Part shown: positions 1-10,679 of the stretch, piece by piece
How the letters are laid out: every line of letters begins with the position of its first letter
Position numbering within the stretch: position 1 is the stretch's first letter
Assembly: GCA_022414725.1 (NCBI GenBank)
Contig: CM039464.1
Location: forward strand, 53,333,768 to 53,397,767
DNA: 64,000 nucleotides
Source of the DNA: Microglena sp. YARC
Lineage: Eukaryota > Chlorophyta > Chlorophyceae > Chlamydomonadales > Chlamydomonadaceae
Reading direction: 5' to 3'
Made by a program: the position numbers and the translations under genes
The notes under the pieces: model-generated
Told to the model about the DNA's origin: nothing
What the model saw: the letters and a program-made list of their open reading frames with translations, nothing else
Database searches by the model: none

Positions 1-433
1 TAAAGTCATCGGACCAAGTTGCAAGCTTTGTCTAGGTAGCCACGAAGCATTACTTGGGGAATGCACACGGTTACACTACATGTAGGGGGAAGGTCTGGCT
101 AGGCCTCATGGGGACCATGAGCACTCCCCACATAGGCAAGCCTTAATGGGGGTGCCTAGGCAGTGTCATGTGGCATATATCTGCAAGTACAAGGCACATG
201 TTGCACACCTTGCAGCTCTACCTCCTATGGATGTGTACTCCATGTATCCCCCAAACACGCCACTTGTTTTTCAATAGAGCGGTCGAACAACTTAGAGACA
301 GGTTACGGGGTACAAAAGTACGGGTAGTACATGGAGACAAATGAGTACGCCTTGCCTTGGTGGCTTTGGTAGCCTCGGTGGCGCGTTCAATCGATTGATG
401 GATAATCTGACGGCTTGCATGCCTGCATTCCTG
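1..433. other. Unassigned intergenic sequence
   Basis: I see no coding, RNA or repeat structure that can be supported here. Short frames on both strands have no recognisable motif. Confidence 0.4.
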
Positions 434-475
434 CTAATGGGAATTGCTCTGCGATTCAACTAAGTTAGTCGTGCT

Positions 476-665
476 CTGCCATTCTGCTGAGGTTCTTGCG
501 CTCAGCAATTCTGCTATGGTTCTTGCGCTCAGCAATTGTGCTAAGTTCGATGCGCTCTGCCATACTGCTGAGGTTCTTGCGCTCAGCCATTCTGCGATGG
601 TTCTTGCACTCAGCAATTCTGCTCAGGTAGATGCGCTGAGCAATTCTGCTGAGGTTGTTTGTTTT
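476..665. repeat. 27-bp tandem repeat
   Basis: About seven imperfect copies of a 27-bp unit containing ctgaggttcttgcgctcag. Because 27 is a multiple of three, the plus strand stays open and reads a nine-residue repeat of the form SAEVLALSN. The surrounding frame is only about 99 codons, has no recognisable domain and begins at a non-ATG codon. I treat it as a minisatellite that happens to be open rather than a gene. Confidence 0.6.
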
Positions 666-745
666 TCAATCTCGCAGTTTGGTAACACGATGTACATCAG
701 TACTGCAGTTCATCTCTTGGCAGAACATCTGACTGGGCTGTAATT

Positions 746-1410
746 TTGTTATGTAAGAGAACTTACTCGATAGAACAAACTCACAAGCATCACAGAGACA
801 CCCATACGTCGCAAGACACCCATACGTCGCAAGCGCGAGACCGGTCCCGGGCAGAATTGTCTTTTGCAGAATATCCGTAGCATGCCAGCTCAGCAATGGC
901 GTACGAAGGACGGTGTACAAAGTACGCTAAGTCGACAAGTGTGCAAGTGGTCACTTGTTTTTCAATCTCACCCAACCATAGCTTGCAACTTGGTCCGTTC
1001 ACTTGTACGTTTTTAAGTTCCACCCTTGGTTTGTGTGTGTAACGTGAATAGCCTATTTACATCAAATTTGAGGCATGGGAATACAAGGAGCACCCAGCAA
1101 AAGGATGGCCATGCACCACATCAATAAATTACTTGTAAAAAGGCCCAACTGCAGCCCATACACAATGTGATGAATCCATCTTCACAAGAAATGTACAAAA
1201 ATAAACATACATGGGCTTAAACTTTGGGGACCCTACAACAAGCGTCAACGTGATGCCGGCGCTGCCCGACCCGAGGACCTACGCCAGGCTGATAATCAAG
1301 CCAGGCGTGAACAACGCCATGCCAAGCCTCATGAAGGACGCGAAGCTGCTAACCCAATCCAGGCGTGAAGAGTATGCTCCCCAACCTCAGGAGTTACGCC
1401 AGCCTCATAA
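746..1410. other. Unassigned sequence with small local duplications
   Basis: Contains a two-copy 18-bp duplication (acacccatacgtcgcaag, about 797-834). Around 1265-1410 there are degenerate repeats of about 60 bp carrying the phrase ccaggcgtgaa. No gene is recognisable. Confidence 0.4.
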
Positions 1411-1414
1411 TCAA

Positions 1415-1870
1415 GCCAAACCCATATCGTCATGCTTTTTTCTCCATCTGCGAGCGTTGCCACCATTCATTTGACGCATTCTCACTTTTGCCATGCCCAT
1501 CGCATCGCATTCGTCATGGTTGGCACCCAGTTGTTGCGAATTATTTGACTTGGTTCAGATCGCCATGGCCATTCCGTCCCCTGCACACTCTCACGCTTGC
1601 CACGCTCATCCCATCTTTGCAAGCTCTTTTCGTTGTATCGAATATCGTGAAACACGTTGCTGCCATTTTTGCTGTTCCGAGTGTTAATCGGGTATCGACT
1701 GGGGCACTGCACGAGAAGAAGAAGCTGTAGGTTTGTAGCCATGCAATTGCACCGGTCCAGTGTTCTCGGAGTGATCGGAATCTGAGCGTTCGCAAGTTGT
1801 TGGTCATTTAAAGCACAGCCTGCCCCTCTTTCTGCACGATTGAATCCCACAGGGTGAAGTGAAGCGTACA
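1415..1870. repeat. Dispersed repeat, long family, copy a
   Basis: This stretch aligns by eye in the same orientation with about 7165-7730. Shared phrases include the run from tgcgagcg through ccaccattcattt, the block around gctcatcc and atctttgcaa, and a closing gtagggagaagaag. The two copies are diverged with indels. No long open frame is conserved between them, so it looks like an old interspersed element of unknown class. Confidence 0.5.
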
Positions 1871-1879
1871 AGGTAGGGA

Positions 1880-2330
1880 GAAGAAGATTGTGTGTGCGTG
1901 ATGGTGGTTGGGTTATGGGAGGGTAAGGGGGAGGAAGGTGATAGAAAGAGAGTGTGTGTGTGGATGGGGTGGGTGAGGGGTCAGGAGAGGTTGGGGAAAG
2001 TAGGGGAGACTGTGGGTCTGGATGGGGGGAGGGGGATGGGGGGGGGGGGGGGGGGGGGGATGGTATGCATGTATGACAGGTGGAGGCCACAGCTGAAGCA
2101 GAAGGGGAATAGGTAGGGAGAAGAGGGTGTGTGTCTGTGGGTGCAGGGGAAGGTGTGGTAGTGGTGGGTGGGGAGGGGGTGGGGGTTGTGGGAGGGGTGG
2201 GGGGGCGGGATCTCACATGGACTGTAGCATATACATACATACATACTGCATGGAGTGGAGTGGAGCGGAGTGGAGTGGAGTGTGTGTGTGTGGTATGTGC
2301 TGTATGTGTGTGTGTGGCGGGGCCCCCAGT
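1880..2330. repeat. G-rich and GT-rich simple sequence with a G tract
   Basis: Purine-rich and GT-rich low-complexity DNA including an uninterrupted run of 22 G (2038-2059) and a short GGAGT microsatellite (about 2250-2280). Open frames on both strands here are composition artefacts. Confidence 0.7.
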
Positions 2331-2539
2331 TTGACAGAGACATGGAGTTATGTTCCCATAGCATGACCCAGTGGCAGGACACAATAGCATCCACAGAAAA
2401 TGTATTGGGTCTTTATCCCGTTTCAATTGGCTTACCAAGATTAAGCAGGTTCCCCATCTGGAAATTGTTTTTGGTTACTTGCAGCAGCATCTTTGTCCCG
2501 CTTTGACGAATGGATTAATGGTAGGGCTCTTTGAAACAA
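2331..2539. other. Unassigned; expected position of further hydrolase exons
   Basis: The hydrolase described below should continue on the minus strand into lower coordinates, but I could not find a segment resembling the C-terminal part (acid and histidine of the triad) here or further left. Confidence 0.3.
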
Positions 2540-2668
2540 AAAGGCCGTGACTGACTAGGCCCCCCCAAATCAAACCGTCATCTCACCGTGGCTGACTAGG
2601 CCCCGCCAAATCACACCATGATCTCACCGTGACTGACTAGGCCCCCCCAAATCTCACCGTCATCTCAC
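2540..2668 (-). repeat. Exon-edge echoes of the hydrolase exon 3' end
   Basis: Directly after the 5' splice site of the downstream hydrolase exon, the junction (exon end CAGTCACG followed by GTGAGATGA) recurs about three times with spacing of 50-70 bp. The copies are near positions 2554, 2595 and 2640, each followed by a run reading ttgggggggcctagtcag on the minus strand. They are decaying copies of the exon end plus donor site lying inside the intron. Confidence 0.6.
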
Positions 2669-2886
2669 CGTGACTGGAGTCTAGCCTTCCCCTCTTGTAG
2701 TGCTCGCTGCTGCTGTTGCTCACTCAAGCCACGCCAGAAGGATTGGCTTGCATCTACGGCCGGGTTGACCAGTAGCAGCCCCACCACACGCTTGGGATAC
2801 AGAAGGGCAAGCCAGACAGCCAGCCAGCCTCCCAACGAGACCCCCAAAATGATGACGCGATGTGCTCTGACTACGTGACGCAGCAC
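2669..2886 (-). CDS. Hydrolase exon with GVSLGGW nucleophile elbow
   Basis: 218 bp. The acceptor is read as ...TTGGAGCAG followed by GTGCTGCG, and the donor is GTGAGATG after CAGTCACG. It begins in phase 0 and ends after two bases of a codon. It reads VLRHVVRAHRVIILGVSLGG, continuing through LLLVNPAVDASQ to the end of the exon. The frame can be read further upstream into repeat, but that part (a run of CKPSQ-like units) comes from a cttggcttgcat microsatellite and I exclude it. Confidence 0.7.
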
Positions 2887-3806
2887 CTGCTCCAAGTGGC
2901 AATACATTATAAAATGTATGAATAGCTGTGAATATAATGAATTATAATCTATCTTGAATTTATCCTGAAAATCTGTGATCATCTTGACAACTTGACTTGG
3001 CTTGCATCTACAACTTGGCTTGGCTTGGCTTGGCTTGCATCTACAACTTGGCTTGACTTGGCTTGCATCTACAACTTGGCTTGGCTTGCATCTACAGCCG
3101 GGTTGGCTTGGCTTGCATCTACAACTTGGCTTGGCTTGGCTTGCATCTACAGCCGGGTTGGCTGGGCTTGCAGCTACAACTGGGCTTGGCTTGGGTTGCA
3201 TCTACAGCCAGGTTGGCTTGGCTTGCATCTACAGCCGGGTTGACCAGCAGCAGCCCCACCACACGCTTGGGATGCAGAAGGGCAAGCCAGAGTGGGAGAC
3301 AGCCCCCCAAATGATGACGCGATTTGCTCTGACGGTGTGGTGTAACACCTGTGCCAAGTGACTTTATATAAATCATAATCAATATAGCACCTGCTCCAAG
3401 TGATTATATATACAAATTACAATGAATTGAGTTTGCTCTTGAATCTACACTGACAATCCTGGAAAAGTATACCTAGCTGGCAGCTACTACCTAACAAGAC
3501 CCCCAAAATGATAACGCGATTTGCTCAGACGACATGACGGAACACCTGTCCAGACAGATTTCATGCAAATAAATGACAATCAATTGAGTTTGCTTTGAAA
3601 ATATCCTTGGTGTTGGGTAAAAGATGTGTGTGTGTGCGTGGTGGTGGTGGTGGGGAGGGGAATTTGCTCTGACGACAAGACGTAACACCTGTCCAGAGAA
3701 ACTTTATGTAAATAAATGACAATCAATTGAGTTTGCTTTGAAAATATCCATGGTGTTGGGTAAAAGATGTGTGTGTGTACGTGGTGGAGGTGTGCGCTGT
3801 GTGTGT

Positions 3807-3837
<31 letters not shown>

Positions 3838-6074
3838 GGGGGGGGTTTGCTCTGACGACAAGACGGTACACCTTTTCAGAGAGATTTTACTTTTAATATA
3901 TACTTTGTGTTGGGTGAAAGATGTGTGTGTGTGTGTGCGTGGAGGGGGAAAGGATTTGCTCTGACGACGTGATGCAACACCTGCTCCAAGTGACTATACA
4001 TGTAAGTACATTACAAATTATTGGGCTGCTGCCCCACCACACGCTTGGGATGCAGAAGGGCAAGCCAGAGAGCGAGACAGCCCCCCAAATGATGACGCGA
4101 TTTGCTCTGACGGTGTGGTGTAACACCTGTGCCAAGTGACTTTATATAAATCATAATCAATATAGCACCTGCTCCAAGTGATTAAACATGTAAGTACATT
4201 ACAAATTATTGAGTTTGCTCTTGAATCTATCTTGGTAATCTAATCCAACCCCCTAATCCTTATAACTTTTAGCAAGCTCGCAGCTGCAGCCCAATGAGAA
4301 CCCCAAAATGATGACGCAATTTGCTATGACGACGTGACGTAACACCTGCTCCAAGTGACTAAATATATAAATTACAATTAATTGAGTTTGCTCTTGAATC
4401 TACCTTCTAATCCTTATAACGTTTAGCTAGCTCGCAGCTACTGCCTAACGAGACCTCCAAAATGATGACGCGATTTGCTCTGACAACGGGACGTAACACC
4501 TGCTCCAAGTGACTTTATATAAATTATAATTAATACAACACCTGCTCCAAGTGAATTTATATAAATTATAATTAATACAATACCTGCTCCAAGTAAAAAT
4601 AAGACCAGCTCCAAGTGCCTGTAAATAAATTATAAGTAATGTGACACCTGCTCCAAGTGAATATATCTTTTATAATTAATGTAATACCTGACCCAAGTGA
4701 CTACATATATAAATTAATGTAAGACCTGCTCCAAATGACTATTAATAAATGATAATTAATGTTGCACCTGCTCCAAGTGAATACATATCATTTATAATGA
4801 ATGTAACACCTGCTCCAAGTGACTACATACATAAATTAATGTAAGACCTGCTCCAAGTGACTATTAATACATGATAATTAATGTTGCACCTGCTCCAAGT
4901 GACTATATATCATTTATAATTAATGTAACACCTGACCCAAGTGACTGATTATAAATTATAATTAATGTAACACCTGCTCCAAGTGACTATACATAAATGA
5001 TAATTAATGTTGCACCTGCTCCAAGTGACTACATATACATTATTATTACTACTACACCTCCTCCAAGTGACTATATATAATAAATAATTAATATAACACC
5101 TGCTCCAAGTGACTACATATACATTATTATTACTACTACACCTCCTCCAAGTGACTATATATAATAAATAATTAATATAACACCTGCTCCAAGTGACTAC
5201 ATATACATTATTATTACTACTACTACACCTCCTCCAAGTGACTATATATAATAAATAATTAATATAACACCTGCTCCAAGTGACTACATATACATTATTA
5301 TTACTACTGCACCTCCTCCAAGTGACTATATATAATAAATAATTAATATAACACCTGCTCCAAGTGACTACATATAAATTATTATTACTACTACACCTCC
5401 TCCAAGTGACTATATATAATAAATAATTAATATAGCACCTGCTCCAAGTGACTACATATACATTATTATTACTACTACACCTCCTCCAAGTGACTATATA
5501 TAATAAATAATTAATATAACACCTGCTCCAAGTGACTACATATACATTATTATTACTACTACACCTCCTCCAAGTGACTATATATAATAAATAATTATTA
5601 TAACACCTGCTCCAAGTGACTACATATACATTATTATTACTACTACACCTCCTCCAAGTGACTATATATAATAAATAATTAATATAACACCTGCTCCAAG
5701 TGACTACATATACATTATTATTACTACTACACCTCCTCCAAGTGACTATATATAATTAATAATTAATATAACACCTGCTCCAAGTGACTATATAAATAAA
5801 TTGAAATTAATCGAGTTTGCACACACACATGCAATCGCATTCAACCCTTTGACATTCAACACACACACACAAATACACACACAGACAAACCTGCTCAACA
5901 TCTTGCAGCCAATCGCATTCAACCTTTTGACATTCAACACGCACAAACACATACACACACATGCAATCAAATTCAACCCTTTGGCATTCAACATATATAC
6001 ACACACACACACACCCACCCACACACACAAACACATACACACACATGCAATCAAATTCAACCCTTTGGCATTCA

Positions 6075-6123
<49 letters not shown>

Positions 6124-6552
6124 TACACACACATGCAATCAAATTCAACCCTTTGGCATTCAACATACGCACACACACACACACACATAAACACAGATGC
6201 ACTCATACACACACAAACACACAAAAAACAGAGACACATACAGACACACCTGCTCAGCATCTTGCAGCCAATTGCATAGAACCTTTTTACATTCAACACA
6301 CACACACAGACACACACAATCATACACACACATCCAATCGCATTCAACCCTTAGACATACATCACACATACACATAAGCACATACACACACACATACATA
6401 CACATACACACATACACACATACATACACATACACATACACACATACACAAATACACACACACACACATACACACACACATACACACACATACACACACA
6501 CATACACACACATACACACATACACACACACACATACAAATAAGCTCATACA

Positions 6553-6588
<36 letters not shown>

Positions 6589-9500
6589 TATGTAGACATA
6601 CTTGAATTTCTGAGAAAAGTTCGCGAACCCGACCTGGCGATAGCTGGCTTTCAACTTAATTAGCGTTACTAATAGCGATACACCCAACTACCCACCCTGG
6701 CTATTGGCTGAATTCGCGGGTTAGTAATAGCGTATCTCCCATCTCCCCACTCCAGTCCCCACACAGATTTCGGAAGAAAGAGCAGATGAATGCAAAGCCA
6801 TAAATCTCCTTCCGCATTCCCAATTTTCGAATTGACAAAGCAGATGAATGCGAATCGATCAATTTTCTTCCGCATTCGATCTGAGCGCCACTGTAGACCA
6901 AGTATGGCGCTCAGACTCATTGTCTACAATCTTTTGCCACTCGATGCATGCATGCGCACAATCAACCAGATTTAGGCAGAAGGAATACAGCCAGCAAACT
7001 TCTCGATGCGGTCTTCTGCTCATGCTCCACGATGCGTGCCAACGGTCCTAATGGACATGAGGGCGCGTAATACCGCCAGCCAGCGCTCAAAGTGAGCTTG
7101 CCAGAGCAGGAGAGGAAGGGCTAACAAGAATTTCCACGATTCCACCATTGCCATTTCTTTATATTACCATGCTTCTTTTCTCCGCCTGCGAGCGTAGCCA
7201 CCATTCATTTCACGCATGCGCACTTTCACCATGCCTGTGCATCAAGTGTGTCACGGTTGGCATCCAGTGGATGCGAGCAGCCATTTCCTTCCCATTTCTC
7301 GCACTTGGACCGCTCATCCTATCTTTGCAATCTCTTTTCATTGTATCGATGATCGTTAAGCACGACGCTGCGATTTTTTATTCAGCAGGTGTTGACCGGA
7401 CGGAAGTCGAGTTTATACCATAGAATCAGGAAACATGTCCCACGCAGTATGCTGTACTGAGGACAGAGGGTAGAGTTGGCTGAATGAGGTATTTTGAGGT
7501 CAAATAGACATATCCCCGGCCCAATTGCATGTAAAGAAGATGCTCCAGGCAAGTCGTAATGCGGCGCGAGCCCAGTTTTCTCCGCGGGATTCAATCGTTC
7601 GCAAGTCGGTGGATTGGATCCGCTTGGTTAAATCACCCACAGGTCTGCCTTTTGTCCCCCCTAAGTCTTCTTCCCGATCAAATCTCGCAGCTAAAGTGGC
7701 AGGGTAGGGAGCGGTAGGGAGAAGAAGGGAAGACTGATGAGTGTGTTTGTTTTTGTGGGTTTTGGGCCTTGGGGGTGGGCAGGGGGAGGAGAGAGAGATG
7801 GGGAGCAGGGGACGTGTGTGTGTGTTGTGTGTGTGTGTGTGTGAGTGTGTGTGTGTGGGGGGGGGGGGATAGATGGAGAGAGGGGAGGGTGGATGGGAAG
7901 TAAGGGAGGGGGTTTAAGACAGAAAATAGGAAGGAGGCATGAAGGAGGCAGAGGAGGGGGGCAAAGAAAGAGGGGAGGAGGGGGACTGAGGGAGGAGTGT
8001 GTGTGCAAGGGGGCGTGGAGGGGTGACATGAGGCATTTTGCTAGACATGCCTCCAGTTTTTGTGTGAAAAATGCAAAAGATATTCATGCTCACACCTGAA
8101 ATTTCATGTATATACAAATGTTCATCAGGTTTTGTGAAGAAAGAATGAGCCTAAATTGCCCTTATGCAGGTTTGTATGGGTGGGAGGGGTGGCGGGTGGC
8201 CTCCGCCACACGGGCAATGTACTGGTACATACATACATACATACATACATACATACATACATACATACATACATACATACATACATACATACATACACAC
8301 ATACACATGAGCACATACACACATACACATAAGCACATGCACACATACACACGAGCACATGCACACATACACAAACACACGCATACACATGCACACATAC
8401 GCATAAGCACATTCTAACATACACACATAAACAAACACGCATATACATAAGCACATGCGCACATAAACAAACACACAAACACATAAGCATATGCACAAAC
8501 ACACTTACATATAATCACATACACACATACACATAAGCACGTACACACATACACACAAGCAGATACACACATACACATAAGTAAAAAAACACATTCACAT
8601 ATACACATATGCTTATACACACATACATATAATCACATACACACATACACATAAGCAAATACTCATTAGCATAATCACATACACACATACATACATACAC
8701 ACAAGCACATACACACATACACATAAGCACATACACACATCTATACATTCACATACGCACATACACAAATCCATACATACACATAAGCACATACACATAC
8801 ACATAAGGACATACACAAAATCCACATAAGCACATGCACACACATACACATAAGCACATGCACACATGTACACACATACACATAAGCACATACACATAAA
8901 CACATACGCATAAGCACATACACACACGCATAAGCTCATGCACACATACACATGTACACATACACAAACACACATACACACATTCACATGCACACATATG
9001 CATAAGCACCCACACACACAGACATACACACATACAAGCAACACACATACACATAAGCACAAACACACATACACATAAACACATACATACACAAACACAA
9101 AAACACCTACACATACACACATACACAAATTAACATACACACATACACAAACACAAATACACACACAGGCATATACACATGCACAAAAACACACATACAG
9201 ATAAGCACATACACATAAGCACATTCACACACAGACATACACACAGACACACAACGACACATACACATAAGCACATACATACATACAAACACACACACAT
9301 ACAAACGTACACACAGATGCACATACACACATACACACATTCACATACACACATACACAAACAAAAATACACACATACACAAAAACACACATACACATAA
9401 GCACATACATACATACAAACATACACACAGATGCACATACACACATTCACACACATACACAAACAAAAATACACACACAGGCATACACACATACACAAAA

Positions 9501-10679
9501 ATACATACACATAAGCACACACACACACAGACATACACACAGACACACAAAAACACATACACATAACACATACACACATACAAACATACACACAGATGCA
9601 CATACACACAACATTCACATACACACATACACATAAGCACATACACACACAGACATACACACAAAAACACATACGCATAAGCACATACATACATACATAC
9701 ATACATACATGCAAACATACACACACATCCAAACATACACACAGATGCGCTTACACACACACACAAATGTACACACATAAGCACATACACACTTGCACAT
9801 AAGCACCTACACCCACAGACATACAAACAGACATACAAAAACGCATACACATAAGCACATACACATAAGCACATACATACATACATACATACATACATAC
9901 ATACATACATACATACATACATACATACATACATACATACATACATACATACATACATACATACACACATACATACATACAGACATACACACATACACAC
10001 ATACATACATACATACATACATACATACATACATACATACATACACACGTACATACGTACATACATACATACATACATACATACATACATACACACATAC
10101 ATACATACAGACATACACACATACAGACAGACAGACAGACAGACAGACAGGCAGACAGACAGGCATACATACATACATGCAATTACACATACTCACCAAT
10201 GCACGTACACAACCACACACGTACACACATAAGCACATACACATACACACAGATGCACTTACACACACACACACATACACGGACACACACATAAGCACAT
10301 ACTTATACACACACACACACACACACACGTACACACATAAGCACATACACATTCACACAGATGCACTTACACACACACACACACACACACATAAGCACAT
10401 ACTTATACACACACACACGTACACACATAAGCACATACACATACACACAGATGCACTTAAACACACACACACACACGCACACACATAAGCACATACTTAT
10501 ACACACACACACACGTACACACATAAGCACATACACCTACCTGTTCCGCATCTTGTAGCCAATCACATGGCCCTAGGTCAAGGAAGTTGCCGCTGGAGGC
10601 GCCATGTCCTTGGCAGTCAAAGCAAACAAACTCAACATCCCAGGCAATTGCTGCTTGTCTCAGGCGCAGGACCTTTTGG
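2669..10679 (-). CDS. Alpha/beta hydrolase, ABHD10-like, two exons of a larger gene
   Basis: Two exons join in frame across a 7.6 kb intron (minus strand, 10541-10679 then 2669-2886). Together they read about 118 residues containing FDCQGHGASSGNF, DWLQDAEQ, the nucleophile elbow GVSLGGW and LLLVNPAVD. This order is typical of the serine hydrolase/thioesterase group that includes ABHD10: oxyanion strand with a GHG turn, helix, GxSxGG nucleophile and the following strand. The nucleophile serine and both glycines are present. The catalytic acid and histidine, and the N-terminal strands, must lie in exons that I could not find, upstream of 10680 and below 2669. The gene may therefore be intact but longer than the visible part, or it may be a decaying copy. 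The substrate cannot be predicted. Both introns and the region upstream of the first exon carry echo copies of the exon edges. Confidence 0.7.
2985..3245. repeat. CTTGGCTTGCATCTACA microsatellite
   Basis: Fifteen or more imperfect units of cttggcttgcatctacaa or shorter cttgg units. The motif is present once in the hydrolase exon, where on the minus strand it encodes NPAVDASQ, and appears to have been amplified between the exon and its first echo copy. Confidence 0.7.
3821..3845. repeat. G25 homopolymer after GT microsatellite
   Basis: A (GT)n run ends in 25 consecutive G. It sits between two echo copies. Confidence 0.9.
4510..5800 (-). repeat. AT-rich satellite seeded by the hydrolase acceptor region
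   Basis: An array built on the phrase cacctgctccaagtgacta followed by AT-rich spacer. From about 5040 it settles into a regular higher-order unit of about 85 bp with two variants, cacctgctccaagtgactacatatac and cacctcctccaagtgactatatataa. At least eight such units are present up to about 5790. The constant part is the reverse complement of the intron-exon junction of the hydrolase exon at 2886 (cacttggagcaggtg), so the satellite appears to be an amplified splice-acceptor segment. Confidence 0.8.
5801..6600 (-). repeat. CA-rich array with donor-side echoes of the hydrolase exon
   Basis: (CA)n and (CACATA)n microsatellite interspersed with copies of the 3' end of exon 10541-10679. Clear copies at about 5889-5925 and 6248-6285 read on the minus strand as ggctgcaagatg followed by the donor region. 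Shorter ones (tgcaatcaaattcaaccctttggcattcaac) recur at about 5828, 5960, 6045 and 6135. Long open frames of alternating Cys/Val or His/Thr here are not genes. Confidence 0.7.
6601..7164. other. Unassigned sequence inside the hydrolase intron
   Basis: A non-CA island. Near 6780-6890 the phrase cagatgaatgc..tcttccgcattc is duplicated. No gene is recognised. Confidence 0.4.
7165..7730. repeat. Dispersed repeat, long family, copy b
   Basis: A diverged partner of the copy at 1415-1870 in the same orientation, with the same closing motif gtagggagaagaag. It lies inside the large hydrolase intron, so it probably inserted after the intron had formed. Confidence 0.5.
7731..8220. repeat. GT/GGA-rich low complexity
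   Basis: Purine-rich and (GT)n sequence with G runs (about 7857-7868). The last 180 bases are non-repetitive and unassigned. Confidence 0.5.
8221..10540 (-). repeat. CATA/CACATA microsatellite megablock
   Basis: More than 2.3 kb of (CATA)n, (CACATA)n and cataagcacatacac units. Pure (CATA)n blocks lie at about 8228-8295 and 9867-10090, and a (CAGA)n block at about 10123-10165. On the minus strand the unit reads gtatgtgcttatgtgtgtac. This matches the intron sequence immediately after the 5' splice site of exon 10541-10679 (GTAGGTGTATGTGCTTATGTG), so the array looks like an expansion that started at the donor. Confidence 0.85.
10541..10679 (-). CDS. Hydrolase exon with GHG turn
   Basis: 139 bp. 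The acceptor reads CACACATAG followed by CCAAAAGG, and the donor is GTAGGTG after GAACAG. It encodes 46 residues including AWDVEFVCFDCQGHGASSG and DWLQDAEQ, after one base that completes a codon from the missing upstream exon. It joins in phase 0 to the exon at 2669-2886, giving DAEQVLRHVV across the junction. Confidence 0.7.

Larger units (their letters stand above)
2887..4510 (-). repeat. Acceptor-side exon-edge echo array of the hydrolase gene
   Basis: Upstream of the exon at 2669-2886 the intron holds repeated copies of that exon's 5' end. Longer ones at about 3235-3360 and 4030-4140 are nearly identical to each other and cover the codons for LLYPKRVVGLLLV back to the splice site. Shorter ones lie near 3495-3550, 3660-3700, 3845-3880, 3955-3990, 4290-4350 and 4455-4510. 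Each keeps the phrase that reads, on the minus strand, ggagcaggtgttacgtc or similar. Several carry frame-breaking changes, so they are not alternative exons in their present form. Confidence 0.75.

Noticed and set aside
2665..3201. 178-codon minus frame joining the hydrolase exon to a CKPSQ-rich N terminus
   Set aside because: The N-terminal part is the cttggcttgcat microsatellite. The splice acceptor and in-phase joining to the upstream exon explain the real coding part better.
5800..10540. Many long open frames of Cys/Val or His/Thr on both strands
   Set aside because: They are translations of CA/TG microsatellite and follow the repeat borders exactly.
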